Below, piece after piece: positions 1 to 8,440 of a DNA stretch of 23,376 nucleotides. The position numbers were made by a program, and so were the translations under genes. The notes under the pieces were generated by a model. It searched no databases. It was not told where the DNA came from and saw only the letters and a program-made list of their open reading frames with translations. The stretch is from NCBI GenBank assembly GCA_032718475.1, contig JAUCBJ010003730.1, forward strand, positions 1 to 23,376, written 5' to 3'. The stretch comes from Nemertoderma westbladi (Eukaryota > Xenacoelomorpha > Nemertodermatida > Nemertodermatidae). Each line of letters begins with the position of its first letter. The stretch's first letter is position 1.

Positions 1-58
1 AGAAGACATCCTAATTTGGCGGGTTAAACTGCCAAAGGTCTGAAAGCGCGAACAGAGA

Positions 59-1975
59 TTCTGATTAAGGACATGGGGGGCGGTTGGCGACTCGCCCTCA
101 CGCCAGCAGATGATAGTGGCAATGGTGGAATTGGTCTATTGATGAATCCAACTGCACATGCAGCATTGGACAAAATAGACAAAATCTCTAACCACATCAT
201 CCGTTGCCACTTCTCATGTTCTGGAAGACTGGCTAAGAAGTTTCCTAAGGTGGTTCTGATTGTGTGCTACTCTCCAACTAGTGTCGCCCCTGTAGAGGAG
301 GTGGAAAATTTCTACCACAATCTACAAGCAGCTACTGATGGAGTGGATCAGCATGCATTCTTAACATTCCTGGGAGACTTTAATGCAAGTCTGCATCAAT
401 CACCTACATCGCCCTGGGTCTATAGCAATAGTGTTAACCGAAATTGTGTCCATCTTCAGGATTTTATCTCCGGAAATAGATTGTTTTCGGCTGAAACCCA
501 GTTCAAGAATCGAACTGGAAAGCTATGGACTCATAGTGGACCCAGTGGTCACAAGTCCCAGATAGACCATATTCTGTTTCGTAGGAAGTACAGGAGCTCT
601 ATACAAGACTGTAATGCATTTACACTTCGACCCTTCTCCAGTGATCACCGCCTTATTGTGGCCAAGGGAAGACTTAGTCTGCGTGCTAGCAGAACAACGA
701 AATCTGTCTTGCCGCGGCATGACTGGTCCTCTCTGTTGCAACAGCCAAGTGTGAGATCCAGCTTCACACTACAGCTGAGCAACATGTATGAGGCTCTGGC
801 CTCTGAGGCGGCAGATCACTGTGAGGGCTATACTGCCTTTACAGAAGCAGTTAAGTTAGCAGCTGCAGAAACAGTTCCTGTATACCCTCCATACAGGAAA
901 AGGGCCCCCTGGACTGACAACAAAATTCAGAAGTGCCGAAATGACCTTCATAAGGCGCAGAATAGTCCTGACTCAAACAGACTACAGCGGCCAAGAATGC
1001 AGTTAAGGCTGCATCTAGGTCCCTGAACAGGCAGTACTCTGTTAATCTACAGGAGCTAATAAACCAACAGGTTGATGCCATCAATGATGCTGACGACAGC
1101 AGGCAATCATCCCAGGCATGGAAATCGATCAATCTGCTTACTGGGCGAAAAAGCCAACCAACCGCCAAGGTTAAGGCTGAATCACCTGCCGATCGCCTCA
1201 ATGGTTGGAAAGCCCACTTTGAAAAGCTCCTCAATAATGACAGGGTATTGCCTGATAACTTTATAGAAGTAAAAGTGTCTGAGTCTGTACTCCCATATAT
1301 TCCCATTGGTGATATCTTCTTTGCAGAAGTGAATTCTGCTGCAAAGATCATTAAGACCAATCGTGCCAGTGGAGTAGATGGTGTTCCACCTGAGGTCTTT
1401 AATGTACCTGAGTGTTTAAAGCTTATCTATCCCATCATAGTAGACATGTACCAAACAACAAGAGTCCCACAAGAAATGAAAACAAATAAGTTGGTGCCAG
1501 TTCCCAAGAAGGGCAACCTAACACTCTATGGTTCTTTTCGGGGAATCTCATTGATCTCGATTGCTGCAAAGCTATACAGTAGGATTCTATTAAATCGCAT
1601 AAGGGATGCCATTGAGAGACTGCTCCGTGGAAATCAGAATGGGTTCCGTAAAGGTCGTGGGACCATGGAGCCCATTTTGGCACTTAGAAGGATAATTGAA
1701 GAGTTATCAAAAAAAAAAGACAGGCATCTGGCGATTATCTGGCTGCATCAGGCCTTTGATTCAGTCTCTCGGTCATGTATGTTCAGCATACTTTCATTAT
1801 ATGGGATTCCTGATGAAATTATTGCAGCATTCAGATCAGTATACGATGGTTTGACAACATTTGTGTCTACTGTTGACAGTGACACAGAACCATTTGAAGT
1901 GTTATGGGGCGTCCTCCAAGGAGACACACTTGCACCATTCTTGTTCATCATTGTGGTTGATTATGTTATGTCCGC
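59..1975 (+). mobile_element. RTE-like non-LTR retrotransposon, copy A, truncated at both ends
   Basis: Homology to copy B (21444-23376) starts near base 59, at the shared run TTCTGATTAAGGACATGG. The first 58 bases are unrelated to copy B, so this copy lacks its 5' end. By eye the two copies differ at roughly 20-25 positions in the first 900 bases, about 97% identity. The 3' break can be placed by comparison with copy C: after the codons for the VDYV motif only a short ATGTCC match remains, near 1970-1975, then the sequences diverge. The YADD-containing second half of the RT is therefore missing, as is any 3' tail. The element borders an AT-rich spacer (1976-2066) and then the oppositely oriented zinc-knuckle ORF. 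Confidence 0.88.
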
Positions 1976-2012
1976 AAAAGCTTTTACACCGCTCCCAGAA
2001 AATGGGATTTAA
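61..2012 (+). pseudogene. Endonuclease-reverse transcriptase of RTE-like copy A, frameshifted and catalytically damaged
   Basis: In an active element this ORF encodes an APE-type endonuclease, which nicks the target, followed by a reverse transcriptase. Visible endonuclease motifs are LGDFNA (near 378-395), QIDHILF (near 558-580) and SDHRLIVA (near 640-660). The first frame is broken at about 961-968, where AATAGTCC in this copy matches AAAGAGTCC in copy B, a one-base deletion. Coding then continues one frame over with RT motifs: GVDGVPPEVF, FRGISLISI, QNGFRKGRGT, AFDSVSRS and GVLQGDTLAPFLFII. Copy C reads VIFVDFCKAFD where this copy has lost six bases and reads AIIWLHQAFD, so the first catalytic Asp is gone. 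The apparent end at 2012 lies in non-element DNA. The N-terminal endonuclease residues seen in copy B are absent because of the 5' truncation. A dead copy is very likely. Confidence 0.87.
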
Positions 2013-2066
2013 TTCTATAAAATATAAAAAATCACAGTTTCTAAAATATAAAAATACTCTAAACAG

Positions 2067-4427
2067 TTAGTCCTTCTTACGTGAATGGCGTTTACGCAGT
2101 TTTTTGAGGCTAGCAAGAGTCCTTTTCTCTTTGGGGCTAGCCACTTTACTAGGAGGGCTATAACTCCTGGGTGAAGGGTGCAATACAATTGCATCGGAAG
2201 GTTTAGGGTTACAGTCGGTGTATCCGCCGGTCGAGGTACCCGGTTGATCGATATCAACCTCAGTGGAATGAGGTCGAACAACCTTCAGAGTGCGTTTCAA
2301 GACAGCAGCTCTTACTGGTCCCTGACGAGTCGTCTGCACGAGAGCGGTAGGTAGACCGTGAGTAGTGAGAAATTTCCTCAGTTTGATGGTTCTTTCTAAC
2401 TCGCGTTCTCGGGCTCTATATTCATAGGGTCGTCTATGAACTTCCTGTAGTTCTGGATGCGAGTTGATGAACAAGTCACCATATTCCGGATCTTGACGGA
2501 TTAAGTTGATCAAGTTATAGGAATTAAGATCATTAGGATTAATGTTCCTGAGATACTTGCGAACAAATTTGGTTGAAATATTCTCGCCAACACGCTTCAT
2601 TAGTTCGTAACTCGGTGTGCGAGATTTTTGCTCAACGGAAGCAAATAGATACGGGTGAAACGCATAAACTCCTTCATAGGCACGTCCAGGGTAATATCGA
2701 TGACGTGACTCGCAGTGGAGATACGCGTTCGCTTCCCAGGCTCGAATGTAGCCCAGGGTAATCATTTCATCTACGCTCTCCAGATCTTGGTTGAAAGGGC
2801 AATGAAAACTTGCATGTCCTTTAAACTGGCACTGATGGCATTGAGTCATAAATTGAGGGCATACTGCGAAGATGTGTAAGTTATTGAGTCTACAATACAC
2901 ACAATAGACCTTCATTGTAGGTTGGTCTTGGAAGTAGGAGCAGGGTATGCTGGAGTCCACTGGGGTGAAATGGTCTCGTGATGTGCATAATCGGCAATGT
3001 TTCCTAGAAACATAATTGGCATGCCAATAATCATATGCGGTGAGACATTGTGGACCTTGATACCATTCCAGGACGTAGTCATTGTCACTGCTCCAGGGTG
3101 CTGTGGGCTGAATCTCCTCGGATTCTAAGCATATTGGTTTGTCTTCCAATTGCATAGCTGAGGTAGGTGTAGCTGTCTCCTCAAGCGAACCCATTGTTTG
3201 AACTTCCACGATAGAATAACCTGTGGGGATTCGAGGTCTTTGTATAACAGAGGAATGTAAGTTCTGTATACAAACGTCCTTGAAAATAGCGAAGCCAGCG
3301 CTGTCTAACTTCTCAGCAGCTGAGTCTCTTAGGCTGAGCTTAGTCAGAGCGCGGTCCTTGAACTGACTATCAACGTTACGGAATGGAGTCAGAAAGCGCC
3401 TAAAGCATTCGAAGCGGATGAATTTATTGTGTTCATCTAGCTTGGCGAGTTTGGTTCCAAGTAACAAGGGATGGGCGCGTATAGTACGACTGCACACATC
3501 GGCTAGCCAACCGGCAAGTGCGGCATTCTCGAAGATAGTGTATATAGCTAATGAGGGACGAAGTGGAACACTCATGAAGCTATACACGACGCCAGGTGCG
3601 GTCAATGGTCCGTCAAAGTATAATCGAGAATAATGATCTCCATATACTTGTTGATAGTTGCTAGGGTTTCCGACTTTGAAATTCCATCCGTATTCTTGGA
3701 AGGCAAGATGTCCGATGGACGTTCGTTGTACTTTATTGATGGCGCTGGATGAATTGGCATACATAGTGCGGAAGAAACCTCTGCCTTCTGCCCAGGGTGC
3801 AATCGGCTGGGTGTCTACGAATGGATATGGGATATTCTCCATGTTCCTGAAGTCATTATGGAGATCTCCATCAACAGCTGAGCCGATTTTAAGGATTCTT
3901 TCGTTAAACAACATCTCGAGCACTGGCTGGGGTAACAACGATCCATCTATATCCATAGCCGGTTTGCGCTCGGTATCGGTGACGTGACCCTGCGCGAGTT
4001 CAAATTGTCCATGTCGGAGTTTCTTTTGTATCTCGGTGAGAGTCTCAAAATAATAATCAATCACGTCGGAACACGCTCGGGTAAACACATGGGTAGAACC
4101 AGCTAGTCCACGTATGTGTATCATCCGTGTAGTTCCCAGTTCTCCAACCGGAATGCTACCTACGTTATCGTAAGTGACAACTCCATACATTTCGATAACG
4201 TTAAGAGTTTCGTTCCACTCTTTAGTGGCGTTTTCTAGGGTCATCCTCACCGGATGCCACAAGGTGGCACATTTGCTAGCGTCAGGTAGATCCCTATACT
4301 TCAGATACTGTGTAGTATACGTTTCTACATCTCCATATCGTTGTATTCTCTCTTCCTCGAATAATACGTCGAGATTCCAGTGGACTAATCGAGTTTTAAT
4401 GAATCCATCACGATTATACGGAGGCAT
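2067..4427 (-). CDS. Gag-like protein with three CCHC-type zinc knuckles (786 aa, intact)
   Basis: The frame starts at an ATG (4425-4427), with an in-frame TAA ten codons upstream, and ends at TAA (2067-2069). Residues 478-543 hold three Cys/His clusters: C478-x2-C481-x4-H486-x9-C496, C509-x2-C512-x5-H518-x4-C523, and C530-x2-C533-x4-H538-x4-C543. The third is a canonical retroviral-type CCHC knuckle and the second is a one-residue variant, so nucleic-acid binding is a reasonable inference. The C-terminus is Ser/Pro-rich and then strongly basic, ending in KKLRKRHSRKKD. I recognise no protease, RT or integrase motif, and residues 1-470 match no family I can name. A Gag or nucleocapsid role is inferred from the knuckles and from the LTR-like DNA and Pao integrase tail upstream on the same strand. 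It shares its frame with the 3' part of the decayed ORF at 4485-6322. Odd point: it is open over 786 codons beside heavily stopped sequence. Confidence 0.72.
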   Translation of the reverse strand: MPPYNRDGFIKTRLVHWNLDVLFEEERIQRYGDVETYTTQYLKYRDLPDASKCATLWHPVRMTLENATKEWNETLNVIEMYGVVTYDNVGSIPVGELGTTRMIHIRGLAGSTHVFTRACSDVIDYYFETLTEIQKKLRHGQFELAQGHVTDTERKPAMDIDGSLLPQPVLEMLFNERILKIGSAVDGDLHNDFRNMENIPYPFVDTQPIAPWAEGRGFFRTMYANSSSAINKVQRTSIGHLAFQEYGWNFKVGNPSNYQQVYGDHYSRLYFDGPLTAPGVVYSFMSVPLRPSLAIYTIFENAALAGWLADVCSRTIRAHPLLLGTKLAKLDEHNKFIRFECFRRFLTPFRNVDSQFKDRALTKLSLRDSAAEKLDSAGFAIFKDVCIQNLHSSVIQRPRIPTGYSIVEVQTMGSLEETATPTSAMQLEDKPICLESEEIQPTAPWSSDNDYVLEWYQGPQCLTAYDYWHANYVSRKHCRLCTSRDHFTPVDSSIPCSYFQDQPTMKVYCVYCRLNNLHIFAVCPQFMTQCHQCQFKGHASFHCPFNQDLESVDEMITLGYIRAWEANAYLHCESRHRYYPGRAYEGVYAFHPYLFASVEQKSRTPSYELMKRVGENISTKFVRKYLRNINPNDLNSYNLINLIRQDPEYGDLFINSHPELQEVHRRPYEYRARERELERTIKLRKFLTTHGLPTALVQTTRQGPVRAAVLKRTLKVVRPHSTEVDIDQPGTSTGGYTDCNPKPSDAIVLHPSPRSYSPPSKVASPKEKRTLASLKKLRKRHSRKKD

Positions 4428-4484
4428 TATATCCTTCTCTATTCTAGAAACATTTTAGGGTTTTCTGAATGAGTTTACTTTCAC

Positions 4485-6322
4485 TTACTGATCCAGATGT
4501 TTCTGTAGTTGTTCGAGTTCGACAAGATCGAGGGGATTTATTAGTGGTAGAAACCTTAGACTATGTGTAGGATCTTCCGGTTTCACCATATAATATTGAG
4601 TTAGATTGACATAATAAGGGTGGTCTTTGATCCCTTAAAACGAGTTTGGTAAAGGACTAGCGCGTAGGTTGACCTTGTGTACCATACGATGGACAAGATC
4701 CGCTCGATTGTCCGGAGGTTAAACGAGTATACCATCGACATGAGCGGCTTCAATTGGCGGACGTTGTAACATAGGAGCGTCAGCGATAATATCTCGAGAT
4801 CTTAGGTTGATATCAACCGGTTGGGGTTGTACTGTGGCAAAGAGTTTGTCTCCGAAATGGGGAACCATCGAGGGATGAATGAAGGTTTTGGAATAGAGAT
4901 CAGTCATAAGGATTTGAGTTTCTGGTTGGGCTAAAGCTGCTTCTTCCCTCTCGTCCATTTCGATTTGCTTCTACTCGAGCTGATTTTCCTCCGCTTGTCG
5001 TTGGAAGTGTTCGTCTAAAAACTCTTGCAGAGAATAGGTTCATCCAAGTTCGATGTCTTCATCGAGGTTTTGGATTTCTCGATCGAACTGGGGTAAGGCC
5101 AATTCCTTTACTGCTTGGACTTGTTGCTGCAATTTACGTTTATCTAAGCAATTGTAAGTTCCTTTTCCGATCTTTTGCCGAATAGCGTCTAAAGCGTTTC
5201 GTACAAAGCTCTACTCCACCTCGGTGACAGGTTGTATCAGGGTTAAACCGGGACGATTATACGGGTTGAAAGGCAATATTAAATGTCCGCATCCCAATCT
5301 GGCTAGGTATGATGGGCAAATATCTAGAGAGCCCACTACCGGAGTGCCACAGCTTAATTGTTTGGGTAACACTAGATCTTTGAACAGTGAGTACAGTTCA
5401 GGAGGATCCGTTATACTATTAGGATCAAGAGTTTGAGGTCTTACTAGGGAATGAGGAGGTCTGACCGAGTATTCCGGAACTCTGATCATGGGTTTATTTA
5501 AGGATCGTTTGAGTCGAGCGAGCGTAGGTGATACGTCGAACAAGTTTCGCTCGAAAAACTCCCGTAAGTATAGCGAGTAAAACTGTGTTTAGCGCAACGT
5601 CTCCGCGGATGTTTATGTCTTTCCGTTTGTTGGTTGGGTCTAGGGCATTCATCGCAATAATACCAAAGACGCACGTCTTGTAGGGGAAACGCAGGCGATC
5701 TTTCTCCAGTTTTACAATATTCCTCCATCTGTTCGAAACTATCCGGTACAACAGGTAGCGGTCGATCGGCTGTAAGATACATCATAGTGAAATAGAGTCG
5801 TTTGAGTTCTATCATAGGGTCATGATGTATACCTTGAGGATATCGAGTTTCTAGATTTTGTTGACTGGCTACATTGAGATATGTTTTTCTCAAGAATTTC
5901 AGATATTCGTTGAAGTCACTGCGTTTATCCGGCTCTTCAACGTATTCTCTTTCGAGTCAGTTTTGAATAGAATTCTCGTGTTCGATTCTCAGTTTATCAT
6001 TCCGACTACGCTGGGTATGATATTTAAATAGAACCATTTCCCTTTCGGTGTCTACATCGTCTGTATCGTGTAAATCGATAGGATGACCAGTAGTTAAGAA
6101 GTCCATATACGTACCATTACGATGCGTATAGCAAGCGGTGAATTTTCTATAGTCCAATTCACGCATGAGTTGTTCCTTTGACATTGGTGGTTCGATATAA
6201 CGGCCATCGTCCTCCGTAGCGGGTTGACTAGCGTCTCCGCGTATTAAACTATCAACAAACGCTTGCAATGGTAGGGTATATCGCTCCCTGATACCAAGAT
6301 CATCTTCTATCAACTCAGTCAT
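4485..6322 (-). pseudogene. Decayed first ORF upstream of the zinc-knuckle ORF
   Basis: A continuous coding-like stretch runs from ATG at 6320-6322 to TAA at 4485-4487, roughly 610 codons. It is interrupted by TGA at 5957-5959, a frameshift near 5565-5575, TAG at 5211-5213, TGA at 5040-5042, TAG at 4971-4973, TAA at 4719-4721 and TAA at 4635-4637. Reading across each stop gives non-repetitive, acidic/Gln-rich sequence in the same frame, which argues for one ancestral ORF rather than several small genes. Visible features are an acidic N-terminus (MTELIEDDLG), a CDEC pair in the middle and a charged Glu/Gln-rich stretch near 4950-5110. I cannot name the family. It ends 57 bases before the ATG of the zinc-knuckle ORF and is in the same frame, so the two may once have been consecutive ORFs or one polyprotein. 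It is probably non-functional as it stands. Confidence 0.62.
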
Positions 6323-7145
6323 AGCTGCTATATGAGTTTATCGATGTTATAATTAATTATAATTAGGCTAGCTGTCGTCGCTGCCTCCCCCTCACTGCCC
6401 CCGGACAGCGCAAGATCCTCAGCGCTGATGTACTGTCGTCTCTGTGCCTCTCGCCAACATAGTAGCTACATAACGACAACAATAACCAGCGCGAGTCACT
6501 CCACTGTCCGTCCCAAGGGCTTATATTTACTTCAGGTTCTTGCTACAGAGGTAGGGCTACTTTCACAATTGCGACTTGCTACTGTAAACACACTTTAGTA
6601 GTAACATTCACCTATAAATGCACAAATTCCACACAACTGTCACAAATTGTACACATTCGGGCCATTTGTCCGTTAGTCAAGTGCCTTCCAGAATGCCACG
6701 TTATTATTATGTATCCCTGGATACTAGCAGTGTGCTATTTATTCCATAATGCTATTCAATAGGGCAAGCTTTCTATTGTTCTTTTAACTCGCTTCTAATT
6801 CTAGCGTGGTTGTTGCTATGGTGACATTATGGAAAGCTAGCAGTAGAATTGGGGTAATTCTCATGCATACAGATCTGGGATGCTATTTAATAGTAATTCT
6901 TTAATTGTCAATATTCCCCTTTATACATGATTTTATGAATTTTATCGGCTATTGACTATATATTGGAGATTCTCTCACACTAATATACTTAATAGGGTGA
7001 ATCTCCACTCCCATGATCTATTAATTAATGGAATTTTGGGAAGTTTATAAATTGTATAAAATGACAATTTATCAAATTCATGAGAGGATATGAATTTAAA
7101 TTTATTCCCGTAAATTTTATTATTTAATATTAAAATAGACACAAT

Positions 7146-7530
7146 TTTATTCCAAAACATGTCTGGGGACTAGGATCCTTAATTCTAGGAAATTTGTCCT
7201 TTTAAGAGTATTGGTAAGTTCTACGATATCTTAATCGACTAGAATTTAAAAGGATCTGAATTTTAACAGATTTTGGATTTCTAGATTTTCTTGGTTTACA
7301 AGCTCCTTGGAGTTTATTTGTCTGCATTTACTCTATTATGGCATTTGTTTTAATAGAATTTTGTAAATAATTAATATTTAAGATGGGCACCGAATTATTC
7401 CAGAACTTATCTGGGGACGTAAACCACTGATTCTAGAATTTTGTCTTTCAAGTATATCGGTGGGTGCCGCGATATCTTAATCGACTAGAAATACAGATGG
7501 TCAAAGGGTTCAACAGATTTATTTTGCGTT
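7146..7530. repeat. Diverged direct repeat, offset about 245-248 bp, inside the LTR-like block
   Basis: Two stretches, about 7146-7290 and 7393-7530, share blocks in the same order: TCTGGGGAC (7162 and 7410), an AATTCTAG/GATTCTAG block, a TTTGTC block, and CGATATCTTAATCGACTAGAA, which is longest and is perfect in both (7225 and 7470). The offsets of the blocks differ by only three bases, so this is one old duplication and not chance matches. Sequence between the blocks has diverged considerably. Confidence 0.75.
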
Positions 7531-8032
7531 TTACGCTACTGTTAAAGGGACATCACGGCTACTATATGTATTATTTAATATACAGTATGAGAGCAATATT
7601 GCAAAGAGCAATGTCAGTGAGAAGAGGCAAGTCGTTTCCAAGGTCCACCCAGAGCTTGGTTTAGCCGAGACGCGAGGATCTGAACTTTGCATTCCTAATA
7701 CTCTACTTACCAATAATACTTGAGTATAGTAGGAGCTTTATTGTACTTTAATAAGTACGGACATTTCATCTAACTGTAGTCACGTATTTATAATATGATA
7801 CGGACAGTAAGGAAAGAGAAAAATAATTATTTCTCGCCGTCGCACTAAATATATATATTATAAGTAATTACGTGCATAATAAACACTAATATATTGCACT
7901 AATCTACTAAATAATCACTAAAATAACATTCTACTAAATAAAATTAAAGAAAACGATTATAATAAAATTACATAATAATACATACATAAATATAAAAATA
8001 ATAAAACAAATATAAAATAATGTAGTCACACA

Positions 8033-8040
8033 CCCACTCC
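8033..8040 (-). other. Possible polypurine tract before the LTR-like block
   Basis: GGAGTGGG on the minus strand lies between the integrase stop codon (8049) and TGTGTGACTACA. In LTR retrotransposons the plus-strand primer is a purine run immediately 5' of the 3' LTR. The run is short and contains one T, so this is a positional inference. Confidence 0.3.
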
Positions 8041-8048
8041 GGACGTTG

Positions 8049-8440
8049 TTACGTTGGGGAGTCCCTAGATGTTTGTTGGATTAGGGAGGTGGTCGTGGGA
8101 AGAGTATCTTGCCTTCCATAGTTTCCGGATAGTTCTCTATCTCGTTCCAGTAAACATAAACGACAAATTGGGCGATTGAGCTGCTGTGTTTCGAATACAA
8201 TTCCAGGTTTCTTAAAGTTACGTCGCATGACGACGAGTTCAACCGATTGCACAAAACCATCATCGGATATATGAGTCTCGATGATACGACCTGTCTGCCA
8301 CCGCTTTCGTGGAAAATCTGATTCCACAATAAGGACCATGTCTCCGGCGCTGACGTTTTCTTGCTGCGCAAACCACTTGGTTCGAAGTTGTAGCGTAGGC
8401 AGATAATGTTTTTCGAAATGGTCAGTGAAACGATTGGGCA
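8049..8440 (-). pseudogene. C-terminal end of a Pao/BEL integrase (DUF5641-type), N-terminally truncated
   Basis: The reading frame ends at TAA (8049-8051) and carries the order of motifs typical of the integrase tail of Pao/BEL LTR retrotransposons: YLPTLQLRTKW, GDMVLIVESDFPRKRW, TGRIIETH, DGFVQSVEL and RPICRLCLLERD. About 130 residues remain; the catalytic DDE core and the rest of Pol (RT, RNase H, protease) are absent. The homology stops at about 8440, exactly where the 45-bp minisatellite begins, so the array or the rearrangement that placed it cut the gene. No start codon belongs to this fragment. The family assignment rests on recognised motifs and is fairly firm. Confidence 0.83.

Larger units (their letters stand above)
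6323..8048 (-). mobile_element. LTR-like AT-rich non-coding block between Pao integrase tail and the zinc-knuckle ORFs
   Basis: No credible coding sequence is present in these 1.7 kb. Read on the minus strand, the block starts just after the integrase stop codon. GGAGTGGG (8033-8040) could be a polypurine tract and is followed at once by TGTGTGACTACA (8021-8032), which has the TG start expected of an LTR. Near the other end are a TATA-like AAATATAAG (6520-6528) and TTGGCGAGAGG (6447-6457), which could be a primer-binding site. A GC-rich leader (about 6370-6450) then precedes the ATG at 6322. I cannot find a matching second LTR in the window or a clear CA end, so the boundaries and the LTR identity are inferred from position. 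The length (about 1.57 kb between the proposed ends) is long for a Pao/BEL LTR. Confidence 0.42.

Noticed and set aside
4485-6322. Alternative genetic code with TAA and TAG as Gln
   Set aside because: The intact ORF next to it uses CAA/CAG for Gln and ends at TAA, and the RTE and CR1/L2-like ORFs also follow the standard code. Decay is simpler.
7464-7713. Small open frames on both strands in the LTR-like block
   Set aside because: They overlap the old direct repeat, show no recognisable motif and are of chance length.
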